Assembly: GCF_032884065.1 (NCBI RefSeq)
Contig: NC_088871.1
Coordinates: 13,244,393 to 13,308,392 of the forward strand
Direction: 5' to 3'
Origin: Artemia franciscana
Lineage: Eukaryota; Arthropoda; Branchiopoda; Anostraca; Artemiidae
Length of the DNA: 64,000 nucleotides
Part shown: piece after piece, positions 42,840 to 55,700 of the stretch
Position numbering within the stretch: the stretch's first letter is position 1
How the letters are laid out: each line of letters opens with the position of its first letter
Notes under the pieces: model-generated
What the model was told of the DNA's origin: nothing
The model's input: the letters and a program-made list of their open reading frames with translations, nothing else
The model's database searches: none
Program-made: the position numbers and the translations under genes

Positions 42840-45000
42840 CACTTCATATGGAAGGGGTCGTCTCATAATTTTCAGAGGGGGCTCATTCAATTGGAAATAC
42901 AAATTTCTAGTGCGCTTTTTAACAGCCCTTTTTAAAGTGGTCGGAGGGCAACTAGTTCTCCCTCATGCCCTTTTTTCCCAAATGGATTCGATAAAATTTG
43001 TGGGATAGCGATTTTGTTAAAAATATTCCAAAGGTCATACAACAAAAATTCAGGGATTGACAAAACCCCCCATAGCCCAAGGGCAGATTTTTGAAAGGTA
43101 TACTTTGGTAAACATGTGTAGCGAACTCAATAATAAGACATAATATATACCCGAGTTTTAGAATCATCTTTAATATTCATGAAATGACTTAAACGACAAA
43201 TTTTAAACCTTCAGGGAGTGTGGGGGTAGAATCACACTTACTATTAACAGTGACTTGGTGCAGAGATAACTCGAAAGACGCCATGTGAGTCCGGGTCATC
43301 GAAGAATCATGTCTGCAAAATCTCAAGACCAGGTTGTAGGACAGAGATGGACTTTCATCTAATGTTGGGGAACGTAAGGGTAGATTTGGGGAATTTCAAA
43401 CTCTATTTTGGGGGAATATGGCTTGAAATTTTGTATCCCACCCACCATAGTATTTTTATTCTAGGCTCCTATAAGACTCAAAATATACGCATAGTATATT
43501 AGCGTGCTAAATAAAAAGATACGATGTTTTGCAATGTTATCAAATTGAAGTATCTGCAATATCTTGGGAATTGCTAGGGATATTAAGCTAAAAAATTTCG
43601 GGGATTATTGAGGGTCAGGACAGGTTGAAGTTTAATCATTGCCTAGGAGAGAGGGTAGGGACAAAATAGTAGACTCAGGAATCAGGTGCATCCAGGTTTT
43701 CAAAATACCGTAGCTGGTGCATTGTGGAACAGCTTGAGAGATGGACTTCAAACCTTAGGTAGTGTTGGAGAAGGAATGGGAAGGGCATCGAGGCTTCAAA
43801 CTTGGTTTTTGGGAAGAGGGCCATGATATGTTTTGTCTCCAGTCAATCCAAGCGGCTTTTTTTTACAATAAGAGGCTATGAGACCTAGAATCCTGGTACT
43901 TATTCATAGAATAGATACGCGATTTTTTTCTGTTTACTTGTAAAAAAAAACTAATATAGTTAGTTTTGCATTGTCAAGATGAGTATTGATGTGTGACATT
44001 TAGACAATCAAGTACATTTCTTAGCCATTCCAAACATTTTATTCACTAGAGGGAAAGATATTACAGAGACTGAAGATCTTCAAAAAAAAAGAAAAAAGAA
44101 AAAAAAGGAGTGAACACTAAAGCGCAATTAGCTGCAGGGACGGTAAAAGTATACATAGAGTAAAAGTAGCAACTATTACGACACTTCATTTCAGTAGCCT
44201 CTGTTCCTCCAGCAAGAAGTACCGAGCTTTTCAAACTTTGGCTTAAGCATAGTTTTTTTAGTTTTGTTTTAGTTTTATTAGTCTCATAGTGCAAGGAAGT
44301 GTGGATTACTCTACAATTCCATTCTGACCATTAGAATGTTTAGGGAAAATAATCATCGAGTTTATAACAAACTGGAAACTACCTACAGAAGAATAGTGTA
44401 AATGACAGGTGATGCAAAATCACATCAATAGCATTTCGTTTGCCCCTTCTCCCTAAGAAAAGCAAAATATATAAAATTCCAAAGTATTTTTACATCCAAA
44501 ACAATAAGACTTACCTAAACCCTCATTGAACATCTTATTTTGGCACCCTTGGTCTTTCATTATCCAGGGATTGGAAGGTTTAGTAACAAAAATCCAGGTT
44601 CAAAATATACCTCAAATTAGGCTTCTAGAATCAAGGTGAGTCACCGCCGTTTTTAGTAAGTTTTGTTGTTTACAATAAACAACCCCTTTTTCTTCTAACA
44701 AGACCAAGAATACCAGCAAGAACTTTGCCAGGGGACAAATTTTTCAAGAGGAGGAGGGAATTTTTATTGCGAATAGTTAGATGACACTATATTAAAGTCC
44801 GTTAAAAGAGACAATAGGTATTTAGGACAATGGGGGGGGGGGTATATACAAGATCCTAGGTCTCAAAGCGAAGTTTTCACTGTGTTTCTTTTTCCAAGAG
44901 GGATGGGGGGAGTCCTCCCCTCATATCCTTTCATAGATGCCACTTATGATTTTATGACTGTGAATGCATTTATGCCCTCGTGTCTTGAAATTTATAGGCT
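42840..45000. other. region without a supported gene
   Basis: Traces of the diverged 270-bp units (42880-43110), a run of related degenerate blocks with GGGG/ATTTCAAACT words to about 43860, an A-rich patch at 44085-44110, and AT-rich sequence. No exon or RNA gene is supported. Confidence 0.45.
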
Positions 45001-45004
45001 TCTT

Positions 45005-47090
45005 AGCATTGATTAAATAAATAAAAACAGATTTTTTTTAACTGATAGTAAGGAGCGACATTAAAACTTAAAACGAACAGAAATTACTCCGTGTATGAAA
45101 GGGGCTGTTCCTCCCTCAACGTCCCGCTCTTAACGCTAAAGGTTTACTCTTTCTCTCAATTCTACTTTATTAAACAGTAAATAACTTTTAATTTACTGTT
45201 TTTAAAAAAAAGTTTTAATGTCACTCCTTACTTTCAGTTTAAAAAACTTGTTTTTTTTATTTCATTTCTGAACGTTTTTAAATTAATGCATGTTTTTATT
45301 TTGGCTCTCCGCAAATGAATAATTAAAACGAAATTCGCTAATTAATTTTTTTTTGCTAAATGGCTGTCTCTTAGTTTTGATCAGATTTTATTAGTTTTGA
45401 TTTCGATCAGTTGCCCTCGAATTTTTCGGTTATTTAAAAAGGCAACTAGAATTTTTAATTTTTAACGAACCTTTTTATTAGTAAAAAATATTCATAACTT
45501 ACAAATTAACTTACGTAACGAACTTCTATATTCATATATTTTTATTATGCACATGACGGGGTTTGCCCCCTCGTTAATACCTCACTCTTTACACTAAAAC
45601 TTTAATTGTGTCCCAATTCTTTAAGATTGACCCCTGAATCCCAAAGGCTGTAGAATAAATAGTTGAAATTACTAAAAATACTTTAGCGTGAAGGGCAACT
45701 ATTTAGGAAGAGATGGACCCCCCCCCCTAATTCGTAGTAATCTCTGTTCGTTTTAAGTTTTAATGCTGCTCCTTACTTTCAGTTGAATAAAATTTTCCTA
45801 TTTATTTTTTCACTATTTTTTTTACATAATGCTAGAAAATCCTGCGCCCCCTTCATGGAATTTCTCTTCTCCCATGACAAATTCCTCCAAGAGAAGATCC
45901 TCCCACGTAGCCCCTCCCCTCAACCCCCCAACCAAAAAATTATCCTGAAAAGGTCTGTACACTTCCAAATAATCATTACTGTATGTAAACGCTGGTCAGT
46001 TTGTAACTTGCAGCCCCTCCCCTGGGGACTATGGTGGAGTAAGTGAGCCCCAAAGACATAGTTATTACACAAAGGCTGTAGAATAAATAGTTGAAATTAC
46101 TAAAATACTTTAGCGTGAATAGCGAGCTATTTAGGAAGAGATGGACCCCCCCCCCTAATTCGTAGTAATCTCTGTTCGTTTTAAGTTTTAATGCTGTTCC
46201 TTACTTTCAGTTGAATAAAATTTTCCTATCTATTTTTTCACTATTTTTTTTAAATAATGCTAGAAAATCCTGCGCCCCCTTCATGGAATTTCTCTTCTCC
46301 CATGACAAATTCCTCCGAGAGAAGATCCTCCCACGTAGCCCCCTCCCCTCACCTCCCCCCCCCCAACCAAAAAATTATCCTGAAAAGGTCTGTACACTTC
46401 CAAATAATCATTACTGTATGTAAACGCTGGTCAGTTTGTAACTTGCGGCCCCTCCCCTGGGGACTGTGGTGGAGTAAGTGTGCCCCAAAGACATAGTTAT
46501 TATGTTTTTCGACTATGCTGAACAAAATTGCAATCTCAAAATACTGATCCGTTGACTTTTGGAAAAAATGAGCATGGGAGGGGGCCTAGGTGCCCTCCCA
46601 TTTTTCTGGTCACTTAAAAGGGCACTAGAACTTTTAATTTCCGTGTGAATGAGCCCCCTCGCAACATTCTAGGACCATTTGGTTGATACGATCACCCCTG
46701 AAAAAAAAAAAACAAACAAACAAATAAACACGCACCCGTGATCGGTCTTCTGATAAAAAATACGAAATTCCATATTTTTGTAGATAAAAGCTTGAAACTT
46801 CTATAGTAGGGTTCTCTGATACGGTGAATGCGATGGTAGTATTTTTGGTTAAGATCGTATGACTTTTAGGTGGTGTTTCCCCCTATTTTCCAAAACAAGG
46901 CAAATTTTCTCAGGCTCGTAACTTTTGATGAGTAAGACTAAATTTGATGAAACTTATATATTTAAAATTAGCATAAAAATCCAATTCTTTTGATATATCT
47001 ATTGGTATCAAAATTCCGTTTTTTAGAGTTTCGTTTACTATTGAGCCGGGTCGCTCCTTCCTACAGTTCGTTACCACGAACTGTTTGGCT
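45005..47090 (-). mobile_element. family H, long reverse copy with an internal 430-bp tandem duplication
   Basis: The left end is ATTAAATAAATAAAAACAGATTTTTTTT with AGTAAGGAGCGACATTAAAA at 45048. The right end is GGGTCGCTCCTTCCTACAG with the hairpin ACAGTTCGT-TACC-ACGAACTGT (47063-47084). Blocks 45641-46070 and 46071-46500 are nearly identical, including the C-tract GGACCCCCCCCCCTAATTCG. The ORFs at 45783-46046 and 46211-46496 are copies of one accidental frame within it. Confidence 0.8.
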
Positions 47091-48810
47091 AGGACGTTGA
47101 TCCATTCAGGAGAAGGTGAGGAGGACTAATAACCCCAAAAGGTTCAAAGTCTAAAGAGTATATGACAAGGAGACAACTCTATTGAATGATTAAATATATA
47201 AACAATTTCATCTGAAAGTAAAGAGTGACATTACACATCAAAACAAACAGAAATTATCGCCTTCACTAGTTAAGCTTAAGTCTAAACTTTGAAAATACTG
47301 CTCAAACAAATTCAAATTCTTGGATTTCAGAAGTTGGTTTTAAATAATTTGACAAAAGAGTTCAACTTTAGCGTAAAGAACGAGGAGTGAGGGAGGGGCA
47401 TCCCCCTTCATACTCAGAATAATTTCTATTCGTTTTCGTTTTAAATTGTTTTAATTGTTAAATTGTTTTTCGTTTTCGTTAAATTCGTTTTAAATTTAAA
47501 TGTTACTTCTTATTTTCAGTGGATAACCTTGTTTTTTATTTAATTTTTGACCGTTTTCATACCAGAAAATCCCCCCCCCCCCCGTGCAAAATTTCTAACG
47601 CAAAATTCCCCCAGAAACTATCCTTCCGATGGCACATTCTCCCCTTAAGAAATCCATTCTATCCATAGAAACCCTCTAACCGCCCCCCCCCCCCAAAAAA
47701 AATGATAAATATGGATAGGTGCCTCTCGATTTAGCATGGATCAAAGGGCACTAGGATAACTATCCTTTAGTGCTTTTAAAACAGTAATTGTGTTTCAAAC
47801 ATCCGGAAAGGGCAAGTCAATTATACATATTTATTATACAAAAAAATTCATGGCACCAAAATGTCAAAAATGGAACTGCCTATACATATAAACAAACTCA
47901 CTCAGAAGTCTCACTGTAAAATCATAGTCTCCTTGAAAAAAAAAAAAGAAAGAAAAAAACCCTACAGAACAGTTTCAACTACAAGCGGCGCAACTTTTAT
48001 TTCACATCAGTTAAGAGAATTTTATAGGACAATTCAGTATCTGAAAGATTATATTTGGGACTAAAATGGTGATTTTTTTTTATCAACGTTATAAGTAATG
48101 GACAGTTTTGATATTCGTTTCTTAACAAAATAGCGGATCTGAAACAATTATGGAGATTTACACAGCACTTTTTCAAGCAATATCAACACAATTCTATTTA
48201 GTAAACGAATTTCACTAATAGACAAAGCATAACTGAACGTTGGGTGGAGTGTGTGGTAGCAAGACACCATCTAAATTAACGAATTCAAATTATTGAAGTC
48301 TGAAAATATACATTTGAAATTAAGAAGTCCCTTCATCATTAACCTTTTCAAATAAATCATCTTTTAAGCCCTCTCTCAAATTTTGCAAATGTACATATTA
48401 TTTTTAACTAACTTTTAATTATAAAAGTATACAAAAATAAATAATTAACATATAATTTTGTATTTGAGTATTAAATGGCTGGTGACAAAGAAAATATGTA
48501 TCTTCAAACTTCTTTTAGAGCGGGTGGGGGGGGGGTAAGCATTATCAGAAAAAAGAGCTCATAAGTTGCTTTTCATTGCCTACATTGCTTTTTGCAATGT
48601 CTTCATATTTCCCAACAGAACTAGCTTTTGCAAAACCGATTCCAACTGAAAAAATTTATAATCTTATAATCTTTTATAATTTATAATCTTAACAATATAT
48701 GTGTAAAAAAATAATAGTAAACCCATCAAAATACAAAACAACTTAGATTTTTGCTCATTTTCTTTTATTAACCACAGACCAACCTGAATCTATTAATAAA
48801 CAAAGTTATT
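47091..48810. other. intergenic region downstream of the BTB gene
   Basis: A family H foldback remnant (about 47210-47560), C-tracts near 47570 and 47680, and AT-rich sequence. On the minus strand, AATAAA-type words occur just past the stop at 48811 (for example TTTATT on the plus strand near 48763), a plausible polyadenylation signal for the BTB gene. Confidence 0.45.
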
Positions 48811-49350
48811 TCACTCTAATCTCCCCTTCAACCATGCCGAATCCACAGGGAATCGCCCCTTTACAACAAGTTTGTATGTAGAGTTACTACAAAGAACAGG
48901 TTGACTATCAAACACAGCTACAACACAACAAGCACCCGTTTCTACAAATACAGATTTAACAACTAAAAGATAATCTTTTGAATCAAGGACTGAAACAGTT
49001 GTCAAACATTCAGTACCAATATTAACCTTTAGATGACAACTTACTAGAAACACTGACTGCGGTACTTGAAACACTTGAGTTAGACCATCATAATGTCGCA
49101 TTAAATAAGAAGGACGTAAACTGAAAATGTGTATGTTTATTCTGATTGTGACATGGTTAACTACATATTTGGTCCGTTTAAATAACTTTCGGCTTAAATG
49201 CCAACTAGGGGGGATGATAAATGATTCCTTGAAATGAAAGAAGTCAGATTTTTCCTCATCCGTGAGCAATTCAGAGCGAGCTGGCCCATCCAGAAATTCT
49301 TCAATATCCATTTGTAGAAAATGAACATAAGGTATGAGGCTTCGTGCCTC
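48811..49350 (-). CDS. last exon of a BTB-BACK protein gene (post-BACK segment and PHR-like tail)
   Basis: The acceptor TTTAATTTCAG (49351) opens a frame of 179 codons to TGA. It begins EARSLIPYVHFLQMDIEEFL then DGPARSELLTDEEK, which matches the conserved post-BACK segment of BTBD1/2/3/6 ('IRFPxMxxEEFAxGPAxSxxLxxxE'). The remainder (NIHIFSLRPSYLMRHYDG and SNSTYKLVVKGRFP) has the beta-rich pattern expected of a PHR domain but is strongly diverged. Phase 0 agrees with the upstream exon. BTBD1/2/6-type proteins are substrate adaptors for cullin-3 ubiquitin ligases; that role here is inferred from the family. It could be another arthropod BTB-BACK gene. Confidence 0.75.
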   Translation of the reverse strand, partial: EARSLIPYVHFLQMDIEEFLDGPARSELLTDEEKSDFFHFKESFIIPPSWHLSRKLFKRTKYVVNHVTIRINIHIFSLRPSYLMRHYDGLTQVFQVPQSVFLVSCHLKVNIGTECLTTVSVLDSKDYLLVVKSVFVETGACCVVAVFDSQPVLCSNSTYKLVVKGRFPVDSAWLKGRLE

Positions 49351-51599
49351 CTGAAATTAAACAGCCGAAATAGAACACAAGGTATAAGTCTTCGTAATTC
49401 CTAAACACATTTAGTTGAAATAAAGCATAATGTATGTTCTAAAACATAAATGTGTATGCGTCCTTAAGCATATAGAAATATAAAGTAACAACTGAACATT
49501 TGGTATAAACCTTCATCCTTCCTGCAATTAAACAGTCGAGTTGAATTAGCTTCATTTACGGTACGATAACATTTTTTTCACCATAATAGGAATGGCATTG
49601 ACAATAAAATTTTTAGATGTATTATTCTTTTATTTTATCCTCCTCTCAACTGTTCTATGGACATTTTATTAGTTTTCTTTATTTTGGGCAATCATAAGGG
49701 CAAATCCTCTTTCAAAAGCATGCTTGATAAGGAAGCAGTTTTTACTTTTCTAGATTCTTCTTTTACTACTAAAATGATTTTTGGATTTATGTTAGAGGAG
49801 AATTCATTTATTCATTCAAATTCAGAATCGTTCCATGCGTGTTATTCTAAAAGAAATTCTAGCATTATATGCATAAAGACATGTGTATATGAATGCCATC
49901 TTTTATTCTGTATTAAAAATTTGTATCAATGAGGGTACTGTTACCCTGAAACACACTTTATATGGCTAAGATTTATGTGCTGTGTGCAAGTTTTTAATAT
50001 GTTGTTTTTCTACAGTCCTTTGGTTTTAATAGCCCAATTAAAGACGACAATTTTGCCCTCACTCGACGGATGAAATTCAGCCGTGTCTATATACTCAATC
50101 TTATTTTGGAATTTACTTTGTGATTTTATTTTAATTCTTAACTGAAAACTAGGTTAAAAATACGTCAGACACGTGCAAAATTAGGAAAGTTTTCCCATTT
50201 TAAGTTTGGGCCATTTACCAAGAAAAAATGTAAATAATGACATGATTCTGCTTTGGAACACAGATTGAACTGATAATAATGAATTCAATGACATAAATAT
50301 CTTGTCCTGTCAGCGCGGGCTACAGCTGTAAGCTTATCGCAAAACTACATGTTTTTCAGGGAACATAAATCTTAAGCCATATAACAGTCTAATTTCTTAG
50401 AATAAACGATAATATAGAATTTTCTTACACTTTTTATGTTACTTTAAGTCATAGTTTTTTTTTTTTTTTTACCTTGCCAGTACTTCACAATTACTCATAA
50501 GTATCCAAAAACCACCAAATAAACTCAGAATCACCAACAACTAATGCAAATTTAAAAATTAAAATGCACATAAGTCACAATGTATATACAAATTATGCAC
50601 ATAGCGTAATTTTGTCTAGCTGGTGACAAGCTTTAAACTATTTTTTAGGGTAAAAAAGTGGGATCACTTCAAGCAAAGATTCAACCCATCTACCAAATAC
50701 TACCGTCAAATAATTTACATTAGCTTTTGTATTCTAGAAGAGCGTTAAAAAATAAAACAAGAAAAATAAAACATATCTTTATAGTTACGTTCAAAAATAT
50801 CAAAGTATAATTTACAATTTTTACGCTCAATTGCAAAACAGTGCAACTTATATATGCTAATGAAGGAACAAGAATGATAGGAAAAGTATATGAAGCTTCG
50901 CTCGGTTCCTGGTAATGATACTGATATTTCATTAACGGACAGTAGGGTCCAAATTCCTTGCAAGATTTGAAGAACGGTTAAAAATTAAATTAAAAAAACA
51001 AGTTTTTTCAACTGAAAGTAAGGAGCCACATGAAAATTAAAAACGAACAAAAATTATTCCATATTTGAGGGGGGGGGGGCTTCCTCAGCCGTCATTCTTT
51101 ACACTAAAGTTTGACTCTTTGTCACCATATTTTAAGAGACACTGCTCAAACACAAGGGCCGCTGATTCAGAAGTATCTACAAAAACATTACGACTTGAAC
51201 CGTATAAAACGTGGCTAGAGGAGATGTTTCATTGTGTATTGAAAGATTGGCTATAGCTTGGGTTAATTTTGACAAAGCAAAAATTTAGGGTCATCCCAAA
51301 CGTTGGTCAAAGTTGAAATTGATGTCATTGTACTTTGTCTCGCATTAATTTTTCCTCAAAATCGGCTACATAGTTTTTTTTCCTGAAAACTGGCATATTA
51401 ACATTTCTGGCCACAAAAACGATCTATTATGTCACAACTTTAAGGAAAAATTTGTATTCCAAAGGAGGTTGCATCGAACCGAACCAAACACGAAGGGATA
51501 ACACGATAATTATACTATTGCGTAAGTAAGATATTTAGTCAAATTACAATTGAATAAAGAACGTGTTGGTATATATGACGTCATGCGAAATTACACAAG

Positions 51600-52290
51600 G
51601 TTTTGAATGAATCCGAACCACTAAAGTAAAAGGTATGGAAAAAAGTCAGAGGTAGGGTATTCACACAAATGAAGCGCAAACAAGATCTGCGGCTCGAAGA
51701 CATGTGACAATCAGCATCACAACGAATGCATTGAATCGTAGATGATATCTGCGGTTAGAAGAGAAGCAACAGCGAGAATCACAACAAGTCCCAGAAAAAA
51801 AAATACAATAAAATAGATGATTCTTTGATGCATTAACAAGAATGAGGAATTGAATTCACGTCAGAATTTCTTAACTCAATCGAAATTGTTCATTTGACGC
51901 TCCGTAACTTTTAATTTAAAACATAACGAATATAAATACTCCCTTTGAACGAGCAACTGTGTATTTATTTACGCATTTATGATGTTTTCCTGAAAATGAT
52001 TTTGAATGAATCCGAACAGCTAATGCAAAAGGCATAGAAAATTTCTGATGAAATGATCCACAAAATGAAGTGCAAATGAGATACGCGACTAGAAGATATG
52101 CAACGACAAGTATCACTACGAATCTCAAATTAAAATATTGTACAACCAAATCTGCGGTTAGAAAAGAAAAAAGACAGCAAGAATCACAAGAGTCCGAGAA
52201 ATAAAAAAAATCTTAAAAAATGCATGATTCTTTGATACATTAACAAAAAGTAAGAATTGAATTCTCGACAAAATTTCTTAGATCAGGCTA
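51600..52290. repeat. diverged tandem duplication of about 285 bp
   Basis: TTTTGAATGAATCCGAAC starts both units (about 51600 and 52000), and they share AAATCTGCGGTTAGAA-type blocks, ATGATTCTTTGAT.CATTAACA and AATTGAATTC.CG.CA.AATTTCTTA. Confidence 0.8.
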
Positions 52291-52573
52291 GTAAATAATT
52301 AGGGAATCAAATATAAACAAGTCTCACTTAAATTTGAAGATATCGACCAGTATTAAATCAAGAAGCATTAAATTTTACATTGTAGTATATTAAATTTTTA
52401 GTATTGATCAGCTCTAAATTACATTGCACATTTGTGATTGAGGTAGCATAACATGTCTCAAAATTAATTCTATTTTTCGAGCCTACATTTATTTCCTCTC
52501 AATTGGCTAATTGAAAAGATGGGTGTAATTAAAATTATGAGAAAAAGCAGAGAACAGAGAGGGATAAGGAGAT

Positions 52574-52622
52574 AGAAAGAAAAAGAGAAAAAGAGAGAGA
52601 GAGAGAGAAAGAGAAGAAGAAA
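52574..52622. repeat. purine-rich (GA)n tract beside a 5' splice site
   Basis: AGAAAGAAAAAGAG..GAGAGAGAGAGAGAAAGAGAAGAAG. On the transcribed (minus) strand this is a CU-rich tract starting about 10 bases after the donor of the exon at 52632-52790. Confidence 0.85.
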
Positions 52623-52631
52623 TGTACTTAC

Positions 52632-52790
52632 ATCGTATCCGTGTTGGGTTTTATACCTTTCAATAAAATTAAATAACTGGCTTTCATTGTCCAAAGATAA
52701 ATTCGGATTCGAAATTAGCGTGGTCAGTGTTTCCAATGAGCACTGCAGCGCTTTTTCACTCAATGCTTCTGAAGAACCATTTAGAAACTT
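52632..52790 (-). CDS. BACK-domain exon of the BTB-BACK gene
   Basis: The acceptor is CCCTTTTTAG and the donor GAT|GTAAGT, 53 codons, phase 0 on both sides. The sequence KFLNGSSEALSEKALQCSLE then TLISNPNLSLDNESQLFNFI and ERYKTQHGYD fits the BACK helix pattern (FL..S..LSE..L...L....LNV..E..LF.....W), with Arg-Tyr where Trp is usual. It lies between the BTB end and the post-BACK exon, in the expected order and on the same strand. Confidence 0.75.
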
Positions 52791-55535
52791 CTAAAAAGGG
52801 AAAAGAAAAACAAAGAAGGTAGGTATAACAATTCCAATTCTCCAATTAAATTCATTTTATTTACACTCAAATACCAAAAACATACACAAAACTTCCATGA
52901 AGTCCTGTTCATGAGAACCGTGTCCTTTGCGGGAGCGCATGACATTTATTTAACTAATCATCAACAATAATACACATCTCCTACCCTTCCCTCCCCCCAC
53001 CCCTATCAACTAATAATAATAATAATAACCTATACATATTTATTAAAATACTCCAACTTTATATATTCCAAGATATATTCCAACTTTGCCTAATTTTCAA
53101 AAAGATAATTTTTCAATCTATTTTTAAGCAAAAACTGGCTCTCCGACTCCCTGATTCTGTCTGGAAGACGATTCCACACCTTCAAACCCGACTTTCGCAC
53201 ACAAAACTCACTTCGAGACGACTCCAATATCATTGACTAGTAGACTCACATTTCTCGTCTCATACTCACAGTAATAAAATAAAATTTCTAAAATATGAAG
53301 GGCACAGTTGATTTAAATTCTTATAAAAAAATACACCAATCTGGTGTTCATATATCTTTTTTACCGGTAAAATACATAATGACTTAAAACAACTAACCGT
53401 ATCACTACAATTAAGACGTTCCCCTAAAATACGAAGAGCTTAATTTTGCATAACCTGTACTTTCTTAAAATTTGACTCAACATTGAAATTTGAGTCACCT
53501 GTTGCGATTTTCGATGACAAAATTTCACAATGCGGCTTAAAATTACAATTTATATCCAAATGAAAACCAAGATATTTACAATCAAAAATTTTTATTACTT
53601 CTGAACCATCAAACATCAATTTGAAAGCATTATTTACAATTCGACCAATCCTACAGAAATTTTGTTTTACTTTTACTAACAGACAAAAAGCTTGCAGACT
53701 TCAACGTTAGTAGTTGAGAAACTGCCTGGTTCTCCTTTTCTCCCAGCTCTTCAAGAGACTTCGCAGTGACGGTAAGCGCTGTATCATTGGCAAACGTGGT
53801 TAAATCTGCTTCCGATAAATGGAAACGTAGAGTATCAACATATATAAAAAATAATAGTAGTCAAAGCACAGAACCTTGTAACACACCGCACACCAGAGGA
53901 AATAACTTACTACTTAAATCAACAACAACTACTTTCATACTTCTTCCATATAAATACGACTTGAACCATTCAATCTGTATACTACAAATCCCAAGCGTGG
54001 ACATCCTGTTCAACAAAACTTGCGAAATCAACAGTGTCGAACGCTTTTCTTGAACCTACAAAAATTGTCATTGGAATAAGTCCCTTTTTGAGTGCACCAT
54101 TTACAAGATCCATCAGGTGATGTAATGCATCAGAGGTTGTCTGTCCTCTCCGGAATCCGTACTAGCTTTCAGAAAGCATGCCGAGTCCATCCAGGTAACT
54201 GTAGAGGCGTTTATGTGCAACTTTTTCATACAGTTTTGCTATAATTAGTAAAAGCGATGTCGGTCTATAGTTTGTTCGGTCTTTTTTGCATCCTCCCTTG
54301 TTAAGAGGTATTAATTTTAATTGCTTGATCTCACTAGAAATCTTTCCAGTTTCAAAAGAAAAGTTAATGAGGAACAAAAGGCATGACACGATATAATTCA
54401 TTACGCTTTTCACAGCTCTTAGATTCAGAATACCTGTCCCTGCTGCGTAAGATTTCAGATCCTTGATTATTTTCATCAGTTCATTCTTATCACACTTATC
54501 AAATCCTAACGTGTGTCTTTCGCCTCTTGTATCATCAAAAAGATTATCCAAAAGAAATCCCTGTTAGCTTGAACATCTCTCTTAATGTCACTTCCAATTT
54601 CTAAGAACAACTTACGTCCTTCTCATATCCCCCTGTTTTTCTTTAAACGCTTCACCGTAAAACTCTTTGCTGCGCTTTCGTCACATTTCCTTTGTTTCTT
54701 TTTTTCAGATTTACTTTGTTTCTGAGCAGTTTAAACTTTGTAAAGTTCAGATCAGATAGGCAATTCAAATAATTCTTGTAAGCATTATTTCTCGATTCAA
54801 TCAAATCAATAATCTCTTGTATGATCCAAGGTTTTCTCTTGGTATCTTAATGATGATTTGCATATTTGAGAGGACAGCATTCATCATATATCGGAACGAG
54901 ATCGTTCATAAACTTTTCAAAAGCAAGGCAGGCTTCCTTTTCCTTGTAAATATCGTCCAACAATATAACGCTTAAATTTTCAGTAAATTTTTCAAAATTT
55001 TCCTTCTTGGTTTCTCTCAATAAAATTTTCGTTTTCTTCTGCTTCAACTTAGTATGCATATTCGGTATCGAACATATTAGTGGTAAATGATCCGACGCGG
55101 ATTAAATCGCCACGTCACAATGGCAACTCAACTATTGATTAGAACATCAGATACAAAAATATTGTCTATCAATGTCACTGATTCATCACTAATCCCTGAT
55201 GGAATCAAATTCACTGAAAATACCTATGCGAAATCATACAACTTAAACAATCTAAATTAAAACCATTACAATTAAAAAGATTAAAATTAGAATCACCCAT
55301 TATCAAACACTGCATATCATGCACGCATCCCATTCTATCCATAAAACTCTCAATCTCAATCAACGGATTAATTCGATAATGAAACGATGAGCTTTGTAAA
55401 ATAAGGGTAGAAATGGATAACGGTCACAAATAAATGCTGAAAATAATAATAAATAAAATTAAAAAATGAACTGAATAAATATCATCCAGTGACAAAATCC
55501 TACGGCCGGTCGTCTTACCTGCTAATTTCACATAT

Positions 55536-55549
55536 ATACGTCCTTTATT
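55536..55549. repeat. SINE target-site duplication, left copy
   Basis: ATACGTCCTTTATT, identical to 55687-55700. Confidence 0.9.
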
Positions 55550-55686
55550 GTATTGTATCAGATTAACGACACTTCTTGACTACTAATGTCCCTGCGTCGG
55601 CCCTGCGGTGCATTACTGCAGCATGATTCGATCTCTGGGTCCCGTATTACCAAGCTAAGGTCAAACCCACTGCGCCACCACAGGAC
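55550..55686 (-). mobile_element. tRNA-derived SINE
   Basis: On the minus strand the element starts TGTCCTGTGGTGGCGCAGTGG. TGGCGCAGTGG (55667-55677) is an RNA polymerase III box A and AGATCGAATC (55625-55634) a box B, correctly spaced. A short unrelated tail follows to 55550. A perfect 14-bp direct duplication brackets the 137-bp element, and it interrupts the ORF1/endonuclease region of the surrounding retrotransposon copy. Confidence 0.85.
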
Positions 55687-55700
55687 ATACGTCCTTTATT
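55687..55700. repeat. SINE target-site duplication, right copy
   Basis: ATACGTCCTTTATT, identical to 55536-55549. Confidence 0.9.

Larger units (their letters stand above)
49351..52631 (-). other. intron of the BTB-BACK gene
   Basis: AT-rich intron with GTAAGT donor and TTTCAG acceptor. It includes a family H end (50975-51120, CAACTGAAAGTAAGGAGCCAC), a diverged tandem pair (51600-52290) and a purine tract next to the donor (52574-52622). Confidence 0.6.

Noticed and set aside
49657..49932. 91-residue plus-strand ORF in the BTB intron
   Set aside because: AT-rich, hydrophobic, no domain or splice context; likely random.
53766..54053. 95-residue plus-strand ORF
   Set aside because: Antisense shadow of the reverse transcriptase motif A to C region.
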